This document shows positions 35,225 to 44,554 of a DNA stretch of 64,000 nt, piece by piece. This stretch comes from Desulfosarcinaceae bacterium (GTDB lineage Bacteria; Desulfobacterota; Desulfobacteria; Desulfobacterales; Desulfosarcinaceae): positions 1 through 64,000 of the forward strand of contig JASJCL010000039.1 of NCBI GenBank assembly GCA_030066015.1, read 5' to 3'. Numbering within the stretch: position 1 is the stretch's first letter; every line of letters starts with the position of its first letter. Both the position numbers and the translations under genes were made by a program. Under the pieces are notes generated by a model. The model was not told where the DNA came from. It did not search any database and was given only the letters and a program-made list of their open reading frames with translations.

Positions 35225-37258
35225 TTAGGTGGGCAGCACCTGATATGAGGCGTGACTGAACAGTCCCACCAGCGCCCAGCTGCCGCCCATGAGAAAATCG
35301 CCGATGATCAGTCCGATGAAGAAGAAGCGAATCTTTTTGAACAAGACAACCCCCCCGTAGCGCATGCAGACGGCGTTGCAGAGCCACCCGACAAAAAAGC
35401 TGAACCAGAGAATCCGCATCGCCGAGCTGTAGGCCATCAAATACCCAATGGGATGCAGCGGCCACCAGTAGAACCGGTGGTAGCAGAGCACCAGGCCCAC
35501 CATCACCACGGCCCCTGACAAAACGAAAACGGTCACCCAGGTCCCCGGGCGCACCGGTGTGGTCAGAAGCGTGTTCAGGTTGTCGTAGACGTTCAAGGTG
35601 GTGCGCGAGGCCCAGTCCAGCTGGAGTTCGCGCACACCATAGCGGTAGCAAAGGGCCAGCATCGCCACAAAGGAGACCACCACGCTGAAAAACAGCAGCA
35701 CCAATAGCGCCCAGCGAATCAGGTTGCGGCCGCTCATCTCCCCACTGAGCTTGCGGAGATGGAGTAGCGAGGGCATCAGGGACTCACGCAGGTCCACGAA
35801 AAGGACTTTCTGGGCCACCCCTGCCAGGACGAGGCTGGCCTGGGAAAAAAACTGGGGTCCGAGGAGGGCCAGGATGCCGTCCATGGGTGCCGCTGTGAGG
35901 GTGAAGTAGGCGACGCCGCCCTGGCAGATCACCCGCATGGCCACCAGCGTGAAAATGAAGAACGCCCCCAGCACCACGAGGGCGACGCCCAAGGGCATGC
36001 CGAAGAGATAGAACCACAGCAGCAGCAGCAGCGTCCCGACCACCACCCCCCAGAAGGCGAAGCGCATGCTGAACCAATCATTGGCCGGGCGCATGGCGGG
36101 TTTCAGGAAGAAGGCTTGCCGGAGCACATCCGCGAAATGAAATCGGGCCAGCCAGATCAGAAAGAAGAGAAAGGCCAGGAATGCGCCCACCATCTGCATC
36201 TCCTCGGGCCTTGCGAGGGTGGGGCCGAAGGTGACCCCCAGGGCGGCGGCCGGAATCTGGTAGCCCAGAAGCCCCAGCAGTCCGTAAAGCAGGCCTCCCG
36301 CCAGGAAAAAGAACCAGAAGGAGAAAGAGATCTGTTTGGCGGCCAGAAACGCGAATCCGATGAAGGCTGGGTAGATAAAAATTTTCAGTTTGATAAAGCC
36401 GGAGAAGAGCCCGACTTTGGAAAAATAGCTGCCCGCCAGGATCAGCGTGGGCAGCTGCGGCACCGAAGGATAGTAAAAACTGAGCCCATTGAGCAGATGC
36501 AGGACCACGGGAATGGCGATGCCGCAGAGCAGAAAGCGGTTGCCCCAGAAGGCGGCGCTTTGCCCTTCGTCCACGGCCGCCTCCATGAGCTGGGGCACCC
36601 GCAGCAGGGGAAAGTTCATCCGTTCGTTGACCAGCGCCTGGGGGGCCAACAGGCTGACGATGCAGATCATCACCCAATAGCAGAGCAGGATAAACCCACC
36701 CCAGGCCACGAGAGGGCCAAGCCAGGCGCTCCAGGGGATTTGCGTCAGAACCGACCACCAGGAGAGCCGCCGCCCGCCTTCGAGCCCATTGTAGAGTTCC
36801 AGAATGGCGCCCTTGTCGGCAGGGAAGAGTCCTGCCGGCAGCAGCGGCTGAAGGGTGTCGGCCCACCGGTTCTCCACCGTGGCGAAGTGAAAGGGGGCCG
36901 TCAGATTGATAAAGAAGGTGCGCACCAGCCCGGTGTAGGCCACTCCCGAGACCAGCACCATAAGCCCCCAGGCGAGCAGTAGCTCGCTGCCGCTGAGCAG
37001 GGGGGGCTTCTCCTTGCGGAAATGGTTGGCCAAACTGGTTGCCAGGGTCAGCCAGATGAGGATGTAGAAGGGCGCCAGTGGAAAGTGTCCGCCGCCCAGG
37101 GGGGTCGCCTGACGATAGGTGTTGTTGAAGGGGGTCAAGGCACAGATCAGCAGAGCGATCAGCGACCCAATCAATACGGCCCGCAGGCGGACGGGTGGAA
37201 CGCGGGGGGTGATCTGAGGGTCGCTCGGTTGGGTTCGGCTGCTCGGCCCTGCGGTCAT
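35225..37258 (-). CDS. Second OPT-like polytopic membrane protein (DUF6785/DUF6784 type)
   Basis: A 677-residue membrane protein with about 14-16 helices (AVLIGSLIALLICALTPFNN, PFYILIWLTLATSLANHF, LLLLWFYLFGMPLGVALVVL, FVLSGAVVMVGLVLCYHRFY). A cytosolic Asn-Glu-Arg segment (PQALVNERMNFPLLRVPQLM) and a GGVAYFTLTAAPMDGI loop stand out. The ATG at 37258 begins 5 bases after the fusion protein's stop, so translation is coupled. It is distinct in sequence from the other OPT-like protein but similar in architecture; they may form a heteromeric unit. Confidence 0.7.
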   Translation of the reverse strand: MTAGPSSRTQPSDPQITPRVPPVRLRAVLIGSLIALLICALTPFNNTYRQATPLGGGHFPLAPFYILIWLTLATSLANHFRKEKPPLLSGSELLLAWGLMVLVSGVAYTGLVRTFFINLTAPFHFATVENRWADTLQPLLPAGLFPADKGAILELYNGLEGGRRLSWWSVLTQIPWSAWLGPLVAWGGFILLCYWVMICIVSLLAPQALVNERMNFPLLRVPQLMEAAVDEGQSAAFWGNRFLLCGIAIPVVLHLLNGLSFYYPSVPQLPTLILAGSYFSKVGLFSGFIKLKIFIYPAFIGFAFLAAKQISFSFWFFFLAGGLLYGLLGLLGYQIPAAALGVTFGPTLARPEEMQMVGAFLAFLFFLIWLARFHFADVLRQAFFLKPAMRPANDWFSMRFAFWGVVVGTLLLLLWFYLFGMPLGVALVVLGAFFIFTLVAMRVICQGGVAYFTLTAAPMDGILALLGPQFFSQASLVLAGVAQKVLFVDLRESLMPSLLHLRKLSGEMSGRNLIRWALLVLLFFSVVVSFVAMLALCYRYGVRELQLDWASRTTLNVYDNLNTLLTTPVRPGTWVTVFVLSGAVVMVGLVLCYHRFYWWPLHPIGYLMAYSSAMRILWFSFFVGWLCNAVCMRYGGVVLFKKIRFFFIGLIIGDFLMGGSWALVGLFSHASYQVLPT

Positions 37259-37263
37259 AAACC

Positions 37264-40200
37264 TTATCCCTCTGATGGAAGGGGCGTCGTGAGCGCATTT
37301 TCGTAGTGGAATTTGTGGGCGGCCGACAAAGACCGCCACACCAGCATCTGTTTCCGCAACTGATGGATGAACATTTTATTGGTTCGCCGCCAGGCGTTGG
37401 CTTCGCCGGCGCCGCGGGTGATCCGCATCCGGATCTCGATGAAGCCCGGCTCGTCGGCAGAGGCGCAAAAGAGCAGCTCCACTTGTTGAACAACGCCCAG
37501 GTCAAAGGGTGCCAGCCAGACCAGTGACTCCATCTGCAGGCAGGGGGTTTTCGGCGATGGATGGATCTGGTCCGCGGGCGCATCCGTAACGCCCAATTTC
37601 AGATCCCCGGTTGAGAACAGCCCGTGGGAAATATCCAGATGGCCGTTGAAATAGTCGTAGATATAACCGGCGGCGCTCTTCTCCTCGCCCGCCTTCAGGA
37701 GAAAGGGCAGGGTGATTTCGATGTGGTTGCCATGGACTTTGGGAAGCTGCCAGGAGCGCTTTACGTCAGGGATCGCGATGGCGGCGGCCACCCGCGAGGG
37801 ATAGATCACCGAGACCAGCACCACCACGATCACCAGCACCATGGCGGCCACGCCGGCCATGGAGGAGTAGTTGACCGTGATCCCCGCCCAGAGCGCGCTG
37901 CCCGCCAGAAACTTGGCCGCCGTCTGCGCCACGATGTAGCCCATCACCACGCTGAGGACGGCAAACGCCAGCGCCTCGGCGATGAAGAGAAAGGCCACAT
38001 GGGAGGGTGCCAGTCCCACGGAGGTATAGATCCCGATCTCGCGCTTGCGCTCGTAAACGCTGCTGATCATGGTGTTGAGCACGATGAGAATGGAGATCAC
38101 CACTGGAATCAGAATGTTGGGCACTCCGCTGTAACTGAGGGTGTCGCTGGCGGTGTAAACGAAACTGCCCTCTGGCTCTCCGCTAAAGAGGGTCAGGCCA
38201 AACCGGTCCGATAGCCGCTCGGCCAGTTCGGGGATGGCGCCCCCGCCGGGTTTCAGGGCGATCGCCTTGAGGTGGCCGCCTGCCGAGAGGAGGGTCTGGG
38301 CGGGCAGTATCACCACCAGCTCCGGCGGGACGTGGACATAACGGCTCTGGAAAGCGCGCACGTCGTCACCCGATTCGAGAGCTTCCATCTCCACTTCGGT
38401 GAGGGCCTGGGCGGTCTCGCTGGGAAAGGTCACCGGCGTGAGCGGCTCGCCGTCCAGATCGCTGCGACCTCCCAGCGCCGCGGGATCGAAGATGCCCACC
38501 ACCGTGTAGGGGACGCCCCAGAGATTCACCTGTTTGCGGCCCGTGTCCGATGGCGTGATGCCGAGCCCCTGGGCCAAGTTTTGCGGCAAGAGGACAGCGT
38601 CCCGCTCACCGGGATCAAACCAGCGGCCGGCCATCAAAATGGCGTCCATTCCGGTCACCGCCGGTTCCTCCGGCGCCAATCCCACCACCCCTTGCGCTTC
38701 GAGGGTTCGGTTGCCGATGCTGAGGAGCACCCGGCGCACGCGGGTGCGGTCATCGGCCTCCAGCCAAATCCGCGGAGCAATGCGGCCGCCATCGGCAAAT
38801 TTGTTGGCCACCATCGCCAACGCCTCTGGTGGCAGATCCTGCCAGTTGATGTTCTTGAGGAGGATCCCCTCGTAGGCCGGTTGCGCATTGTATTGCAGGC
38901 GGGTGTGGCGTCTCAGGGAATTCACCGAGGTAAAGCTCATGATGGTGAAGGTGAGAATCACCAGTGTGATGCAGGTGAGGGCAGTACGCAGGCGCCGGCG
39001 GCGCAGGTTGCTGACCCCCAAAAAGAACGCGGCCGCAAAGGCCTTCCACATGCTGACCTCCTCGGCCCGCTTCTGCTGACTCTGTCGCTGGAGCAGCATC
39101 ATCTCCTCTTCGAAGCGCAGAAATATGATCAGGCTGACCATCAGGGAGAGACCGATGATGAAGAAGGCCAGAATCACCACCGTGGGGCTGTAGGCCAGTT
39201 GGAAGGCCGGGTGGACGTTGTAGATAACGGTGATGAGCAGCAGCAGAATCGCCATAAAGGCCGAAATCCGCTTGTAGATGCTGCGATAGGAGAAGAGCAG
39301 GCGCTCGGCACAGAAGGCGAAGGGTACGAAGAGGGCGATGTAGAACAGCACCCCCAGGAGGACATCCTTCTGGGTGCGCTCCACGTGTTCGTAGACCCGG
39401 CTGGCCAGCGCCCACGAGCGTCGCGCAGACTCAAAGAAGCGGTCGTAAGCTTGGGCGGCGAGGGCGGTTTCGGCCTCGCTTAAGGCGCTCAGGCCAGTCT
39501 GCTGCAGCCCCGCGATGCGATCGTCGTGGATGCCGTGGCGCTCCAGGTTGGCGATGCGGGGGGCCAGGAGGGCCCACATATCCTTGGCCACGCGGTACTC
39601 CGTTGGCGCGATGCGGGGCCACTGATCGAGCCGGTAGCCCGTCCCCTGGCTGTTGGACCCGTCGGCGTTGGTGAGGATGAGCTTGTGACGCAGGACACTG
39701 TCCGAGAGGGTCAACTTGAGCGGCGTCGTCGGCTCGAGGTAGATGCTCGAGATCACCGAATCCCGGGTATCGATGCGACTGTACCAGAAGCGCACCGGGG
39801 GTGCCTCCTGCCGCCCGTCGTACAGGTTGAGCTTTGTCATGTAGCGAAAGCTGCGCGGTTCGAGCAGATTGAAGATGGTGGTTCCCCGGCAGGCGAACAT
39901 GACCAGGTCGGTCTCCATGCGCGGATGCTGCATCTTGACCCGATAGTTGGCCTTGGTGGTTTGGTTTTTGTCGATGGCCCAGACCACCTTTCCGGTCCGA
40001 GGGTCGAACTTGTACCCCTCGATAATCACCTTGTGCAGGACGTGCTTTTTGTCCACCACGCCTTTGATCTGAAAGCGCCCTTGGGTGTCCACCAGGCTGA
40101 TGTAGCGTCCAGGACCCTGATAGGAGAGCAGGACACTATCCGGTGCCGGCTGATCTGGGAAAAGTTCTCCGTGCCGCAGAAAGTTGGCGCGGCCGGTCAC

Positions 40201-42090
40201 CGTGGCAAAGCCGTAACGGGGCTGTTCGTCGGTCTGCAGTTCATCCGCGGCCGCCAGATGATGGATGAGCCCTTGAATAAGCCGGGCCTGCTGACGGGCG
40301 AAGGACCAGTCGATGCGGTCGATGGTGTCGAAGGGCGTGCCCCAGTGCGGGCGGGCGTCGTGGGTGGTGGCCAGGCTGATCCCCACGATACCGGCCACGG
40401 AGCTCACCTCGCCCCCGAGGAAGGGATGGTCCACGAAGAAGCTTTGCCAGCTGTGTTTACGACTGGGGCGCAGCGTATCCTTGAAAAGCGGCGGCAGGGC
40501 CTGATCGGTCTGGACCGCGGCAGCGCCCGCGCGAAGCACCTCGTCGATGCGGCTGTAGGCGTTGACGCGGTTGATAATGGGTTTGAGGGGATAGAGCCAG
40601 CCCTGGTTGAAGGCCCCCACCCCGCTGCCGTGGCTGGAAAGGTGCAGGCTGACCGCGGCGGCCAGTTCATGGCGTTTTACCAAGGCGCGAAAACGGGTGG
40701 CCATCTTGAGTTCGTCGAGCTGCCGCTGGGCATCGGCCAGCGCGGCCCGGTGGCGCGCTTCGGCCAGCGGCAGGAGATCGTTCACATGGTGCTGCTGGGC
40801 TGGGTCGAGGTTGGCCAGCTCGGTTTGCCAATCCAGGCGTCTGAGCAGCAAGCGCTCCTCTGCCAGCGCGGCAATGTCGGCTTGGCTGACACTGCCAGGG
40901 GTCTGCATGCGCAGCTGCATCAGTTCCCGCGAGAGCCGATCCACGGCGTTCTTGATCTCCGCAGCAACGGCGGTCTTCAGCGCGACCGCCTGGGGTGCCG
41001 TCAGGGCGGTGGATGCAAGGCCGGTGGTCTCTTCGAGCAATTTGAGGGTTGCCTTCTGGGCGGAGATCCGCTTCTTCAGTTCCCGATCGCGCTGGCGTAG
41101 CTCGCGGCTGCGTTCGGCAACACTCCAGATCATCTCGCGCATCCCCCCCAGGGTGTGGGCATGGGCGTCGGTCGCCACCAGGAGCACGCTGCGCCTGGGG
41201 GGATTGGCTTTTAGATGACGGGCCAGCGTGAGGAGTGTGGCCGCGCCCAGGGCCTCCTCCGCTCCCGGGGAGCGGCCCGCCACAAGGGCGGTGCTATCGT
41301 AGAAGGCCTCCACCAGCAGCAGCGTCTCGCTGAGATCGGGATCGCTCCCGGGAACCAGCGCATAGATGTTGCGTGCCTCGGTGGCGGTCCAGTGCATGTC
41401 GGAGCGGAGGCGGACCGCCGTGGCCAGATCCCCCTGGGATGATTCGAAGGCGCCGAAGCGCTCACGGACGGTCTCGATGGGGAGCCAAAAGCGGGGAAAC
41501 TGCAGGGGTGTCAGCTCATATTTGTCTTCGTAGAGCGACTTTGGGGTCCCTGCTGCACCGCCGCGGTCGATATAGATAAGGGCCTTGGCACCCAGTGAAG
41601 CGGCGTTCAGCCAGTTGCGGCCGGATTCCAGCTCCATGAGAACGATGCTGCCGGCGACCGTTCGGCCGTTGAAGTCCGCCGGCTCGCCGTGCCCAACGTA
41701 GATCAGGTTCCCGCTCAGGCCTTCGGCAGGCAGGGTATCGGGGGCGACGGCATTGGCGGCGAAGGGCGACAAGGCCAGGAGATCCTGGTCCGACCCAAAC
41801 ACCAGGCGGCATTGGCTAAAACGCCGGACCGGCAGAGAGAAGGCCATTTCGCCCACCTGGGACAGCTCCAGGGCTTCGAAGGCGGAGCGGATGTAGGCCC
41901 CTGCGGCTCGGCCGCCGGGACTCCCGCTGCTGCGGTCCGCATGGGTACTCAAGGCTGTCATGTGCGCCGTGAGATCCTCTGAAAGGCTGGCAGCCGTCAC
42001 CGCGGGCAGCAGCAACACCCCGCAGACCAGGAGCAGCCGTCGCCACATGCCAACCGCTATTGGGGTCCAAATGCCTGACCAGTGTGCCAT
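37264..42090 (-). CDS. Giant fusion: degenerate M28-type peptidase ectodomain plus MacB/FtsX-type permease
   Basis: A 1608-residue protein. A signal/anchor helix (LLLVCGVLLLPAVTAAS) leads to an M28-like exopeptidase domain with a PA-type insert (LSGNLIYVGHGEPADFNGRT). Expected zinc ligands are altered: the HxDS position reads EAFYDS, the GADDNASG loop PGAEEALGAA, and GEExG is ATDAHAHTLGG, so catalysis is unlikely. A coiled coil, a further HSWQSFFVDHPFLGGEVSS segment and a beta-rich domain follow. Helices near residues 960-1060 precede a complete FtsX permease with a MacB-like periplasmic domain (ending SVYERKREIGIYTSVGLAPS) and a soluble C-terminal tail. The ATG at 42090 lies 7 bases after the ATPase stop. 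Probably a mechanotransmission or lipoprotein/peptide-handling ABC system. Confidence 0.85.
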   Translation of the reverse strand: MAHWSGIWTPIAVGMWRRLLLVCGVLLLPAVTAASLSEDLTAHMTALSTHADRSSGSPGGRAAGAYIRSAFEALELSQVGEMAFSLPVRRFSQCRLVFGSDQDLLALSPFAANAVAPDTLPAEGLSGNLIYVGHGEPADFNGRTVAGSIVLMELESGRNWLNAASLGAKALIYIDRGGAAGTPKSLYEDKYELTPLQFPRFWLPIETVRERFGAFESSQGDLATAVRLRSDMHWTATEARNIYALVPGSDPDLSETLLLVEAFYDSTALVAGRSPGAEEALGAATLLTLARHLKANPPRRSVLLVATDAHAHTLGGMREMIWSVAERSRELRQRDRELKKRISAQKATLKLLEETTGLASTALTAPQAVALKTAVAAEIKNAVDRLSRELMQLRMQTPGSVSQADIAALAEERLLLRRLDWQTELANLDPAQQHHVNDLLPLAEARHRAALADAQRQLDELKMATRFRALVKRHELAAAVSLHLSSHGSGVGAFNQGWLYPLKPIINRVNAYSRIDEVLRAGAAAVQTDQALPPLFKDTLRPSRKHSWQSFFVDHPFLGGEVSSVAGIVGISLATTHDARPHWGTPFDTIDRIDWSFARQQARLIQGLIHHLAAADELQTDEQPRYGFATVTGRANFLRHGELFPDQPAPDSVLLSYQGPGRYISLVDTQGRFQIKGVVDKKHVLHKVIIEGYKFDPRTGKVVWAIDKNQTTKANYRVKMQHPRMETDLVMFACRGTTIFNLLEPRSFRYMTKLNLYDGRQEAPPVRFWYSRIDTRDSVISSIYLEPTTPLKLTLSDSVLRHKLILTNADGSNSQGTGYRLDQWPRIAPTEYRVAKDMWALLAPRIANLERHGIHDDRIAGLQQTGLSALSEAETALAAQAYDRFFESARRSWALASRVYEHVERTQKDVLLGVLFYIALFVPFAFCAERLLFSYRSIYKRISAFMAILLLLITVIYNVHPAFQLAYSPTVVILAFFIIGLSLMVSLIIFLRFEEEMMLLQRQSQQKRAEEVSMWKAFAAAFFLGVSNLRRRRLRTALTCITLVILTFTIMSFTSVNSLRRHTRLQYNAQPAYEGILLKNINWQDLPPEALAMVANKFADGGRIAPRIWLEADDRTRVRRVLLSIGNRTLEAQGVVGLAPEEPAVTGMDAILMAGRWFDPGERDAVLLPQNLAQGLGITPSDTGRKQVNLWGVPYTVVGIFDPAALGGRSDLDGEPLTPVTFPSETAQALTEVEMEALESGDDVRAFQSRYVHVPPELVVILPAQTLLSAGGHLKAIALKPGGGAIPELAERLSDRFGLTLFSGEPEGSFVYTASDTLSYSGVPNILIPVVISILIVLNTMISSVYERKREIGIYTSVGLAPSHVAFLFIAEALAFAVLSVVMGYIVAQTAAKFLAGSALWAGITVNYSSMAGVAAMVLVIVVVLVSVIYPSRVAAAIAIPDVKRSWQLPKVHGNHIEITLPFLLKAGEEKSAAGYIYDYFNGHLDISHGLFSTGDLKLGVTDAPADQIHPSPKTPCLQMESLVWLAPFDLGVVQQVELLFCASADEPGFIEIRMRITRGAGEANAWRRTNKMFIHQLRKQMLVWRSLSAAHKFHYENALTTPLPSEG

Positions 42091-42097
42091 CGCCGTC

Positions 42098-42835
42098 CTA
42101 TCCTCGCGTGCCGATCTCGCCGATGGAGATGGAGAGCTCGTCGCGGTTTTCGATCTTGTCCACCCGTCCGTCACGAATCCACACCACCCGGTCGGAGACA
42201 TTGAGCATTTTGAAATCGTGGGTGGCGGAGATTACCGTCACCTGACGGTCGCTGCTCAGCTCCTTTAGCAGCGCAATAATCTCCTCGCCGGTGGTCAGAT
42301 CGAGATTGCCGGTGGGTTCGTCCGCCAGGATGATGGCCGGGTCGTTTGCCAGGGCCCGGGCCACGGCCACCCGCTGCTGCTGGCCGCCGGAGAGCTCGAA
42401 CGGTTTGTGCTGGAAGCGGTCGGCCAGACCCACCGTCTCCAGGAGGGCCATACCGCGATCGACGGCCTCGTCGCCGCCGATCCCGGCGAAGGTCATGGGC
42501 AGGGTCACGTTCTCTAATGCCGTCATGACCTGAATGATATTGAAGGTCTGAAAAATGTAGCCGATTTTGCGGCAGCGCAGCCAGGCCAACTCGTAAGCGT
42601 CCAGCTGGGAGACATCCACCTCGTCGATATAGACTTTGCCGGCGGTGGGTTTGTCCAGGCCGCCGATCATGTTGAAGAGCGTACTCTTGCCCGAGCCGGA
42701 GGGACCCATGATGGAGATATATTCGCCGGCGCTGATCTCCAGATCGATCCCTTTGAGGGCATCGACCGTCAGCTTGCCCAGTTGAAAGGATTTGGTGACC
42801 CCGGCGACCCGCACGATGTGGCTGTCTGTCGTCAT
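42098..42835 (-). CDS. ABC transporter ATPase, LolD/MacB type
   Basis: A 245-residue ATPase with Walker [10 protein letters not shown] (about 43-51), Q-loop [10 protein letters not shown], signature [15 protein letters not shown], Walker [13 protein letters not shown] and H-loop ISATHD. All catalytic residues are present. It lies directly upstream of the giant FtsX fusion and downstream of a small FtsX permease, so it probably powers one or both. Confidence 0.95.
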   Translation of the reverse strand: MTTDSHIVRVAGVTKSFQLGKLTVDALKGIDLEISAGEYISIMGPSGSGKSTLFNMIGGLDKPTAGKVYIDEVDVSQLDAYELAWLRCRKIGYIFQTFNIIQVMTALENVTLPMTFAGIGGDEAVDRGMALLETVGLADRFQHKPFELSGGQQQRVAVARALANDPAIILADEPTGNLDLTTGEEIIALLKELSSDRQVTVISATHDFKMLNVSDRVVWIRDGRVDKIENRDELSISIGEIGTRG

Positions 42836-43001
42836 ATTCGAGACCTTATCAGTGACGTAACGCTCGTCTGCTGGGAAAGGATGCGGCTTCCAGACGCGAT
42901 CGGCGCACCTGTGAGCCCGTCAGCCGGCGTGCCGCTAGTGGATCGGGGCTGTCTTAGCGATGGACAGACGGGTGCCCTGGCCCGCCGGCAATCGCCATCA
43001 C

Positions 43002-43718
43002 TCACTGCTCCACCCGCATCGCTTCAACGGGCTGCATGCGGGCCGCCACCAGGGCCGGGTAGAAGACACCGATGAGGCTGAGGATGCAGCCCGCGACCAC
43101 GGCGAAGCCCAATGAGGCCAGGACCCCGCCCCAACTGACCTCGGCAATTGCCGCGACACCGTACCGCAGCCAGGCGCTCAGCAAAGCGGCGCCACCGCCG
43201 AGTAAGGCGCCCGCCAAGGCGCCGATGATGCCCTGCAATCCCGCCTCCAGAAAGAACAGCCGCAGGATGAAGCGGTCCAACGCCCCCAGGCACTTCATGG
43301 TGCCGATCTCGCGGAATCGCTCGGTCACCGCCATGAGTTGGGCATTGATGATGCCCACGACACACACCAGCAGGCTGAGAATGACGATCCATCGCTGCTT
43401 GGGACTGCTGTCAACCCGCAGATCGCCGGGTGACAGGTCGTAGCCGGCGTCCACCAGCAGTCGGAACCACTCGCCGTGACCAGTGGCCAGAAGGCCGTTG
43501 GCCACATCGTTGCCCACGTTGACAAAGCTCAAAAAGGCGATGGCCAATACCAAGCTGAGCGTGGTCACCAGGGAGCGAAAAAAACGCACCTGGATGCTCT
43601 TGAGCGCGATCTCCACCGATTTGCGAAACGGCAGGACGACCAGTCGGTGCACCGAGGCGGGGCCTCTAGCCCTTTGGGCGACCGGCGCGTTTGTGGGTGC
43701 CGTTGGCGGTGCAGGCAT
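43002..43718 (-). CDS. Short FtsX-type permease
   Basis: A 238-residue permease. An Ala/Pro-rich N terminus, helix 1 (RSLVTTLSLVLAIAFLSFVN), a short periplasmic loop of about 50 residues instead of the usual 200 or more, then three helices (WIVILSLLVCVVGIINAQLM, and the last two around GIIGALAGALLGGGAALL and GFAVVAGCILSLIGVFYPAL). The MTERFREIGTMKCLGALDR motif is typical of FtsX proteins. It precedes the ATPase gene by 166 bases. It may pair with the fusion permease as the second half of the transporter. Confidence 0.85.
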   Translation of the reverse strand: MPAPPTAPTNAPVAQRARGPASVHRLVVLPFRKSVEIALKSIQVRFFRSLVTTLSLVLAIAFLSFVNVGNDVANGLLATGHGEWFRLLVDAGYDLSPGDLRVDSSPKQRWIVILSLLVCVVGIINAQLMAVTERFREIGTMKCLGALDRFILRLFFLEAGLQGIIGALAGALLGGGAALLSAWLRYGVAAIAEVSWGGVLASLGFAVVAGCILSLIGVFYPALVAARMQPVEAMRVEQ

Positions 43719-43735
43719 GGCAGCTGCTTTCTCGG

Positions 43736-44554
43736 TCAGGTTGGATCGGTTTCCGCCAGGTTGGGGAATTCCAGGAGCGTCTTAAGTTCTACTATCCTGA
43801 AATGCTGTTGCATCTTCATATGTTGCAGCAGAATGTCGAGAAAGTCAAAAGCGGCCGGGTTCATCCGCTGGTGGTGCAGCATGATGCCACACCAACCGGC
43901 GGTGAGCGCCGTTTCCAGCTCCGCCAACAAGCGGGCCCAATCCGCATCCGGCCGCGGCGCCTTGCGGGTATGCAGGTCCACATTCACCGTGAAATCGGGC
44001 AAGCCCGCCGGCGCCGCAGGCGTCGCTCCCGTGCTGCGGGACACCGCTCGAAAGCCCATTTCCCGGAGCTCTTGCAAGGTCGCTTGCGAACAGCGGTTCC
44101 AGGGCGGCGTGAAAACGGGTAGGAAGGCATCCGCCAGCAAGCTTTCCAGACGGCGGCGACCCCGCTCCAGGTCGGCGCGCAGCGAAGCAGGCGCGCGTGC
44201 CGAACCAAATTCCTGCTTTTTGCCGTGCGTTTCATGATTTTGGTGACGCCAGCCGTGCTGGTGCCAGCCCCAGAGATGGGCTGCGGCGCCGCCGTGTGCC
44301 AAGAGCCCCTCCCAACGGGGGCGGGTCAGCCAGGTGGGCACAAGGGCTGGTGCCAACGGCACCTGGTGGTGGGCGAATAGAGCCAGCATCCGATAGAATT
44401 GCCGCCCAGGAACGCCGATATCGTCGGCCCGAAACCAGACGGTGGCGGGCCGCTGCATGCGGCGGGCGGTGTTGGCGCGGGCCAGCGTCGCCGCAAGGCG
44501 CTGCTCGATATCGCGTTGGGGCTTCCGGTATATGGCCGCTGGTGTCCGATTCAC
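43736..44554 (-). CDS. Polysaccharide deacetylase-like protein (NodB/CE4 fold)
   Basis: A 272-residue protein with carbohydrate esterase 4 hallmarks: VWFRADDIGVP (catalytic and metal Asp pair), LWGWHQHGWRHQNHE (metal His) and the substrate-groove FTPPWNRCSQATLQEL, plus a late IMLHHQRM. It could deacetylate an N-acetyl sugar of the glycan made by this cluster. It starts at GTG 44554, overlapping the upstream glycosyltransferase stop by 4 bases. No signal peptide is evident, so it acts in the cytosol or on a precursor. Confidence 0.85.
   Translation of the reverse strand: MNRTPAAIYRKPQRDIEQRLAATLARANTARRMQRPATVWFRADDIGVPGRQFYRMLALFAHHQVPLAPALVPTWLTRPRWEGLLAHGGAAAHLWGWHQHGWRHQNHETHGKKQEFGSARAPASLRADLERGRRRLESLLADAFLPVFTPPWNRCSQATLQELREMGFRAVSRSTGATPAAPAGLPDFTVNVDLHTRKAPRPDADWARLLAELETALTAGWCGIMLHHQRMNPAAFDFLDILLQHMKMQQHFRIVELKTLLEFPNLAETDPT

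Noticed and set aside
39526-41100. 524-codon plus-strand open frame
   Set aside because: Antisense to the M28/FtsX fusion, no recognisable domain.
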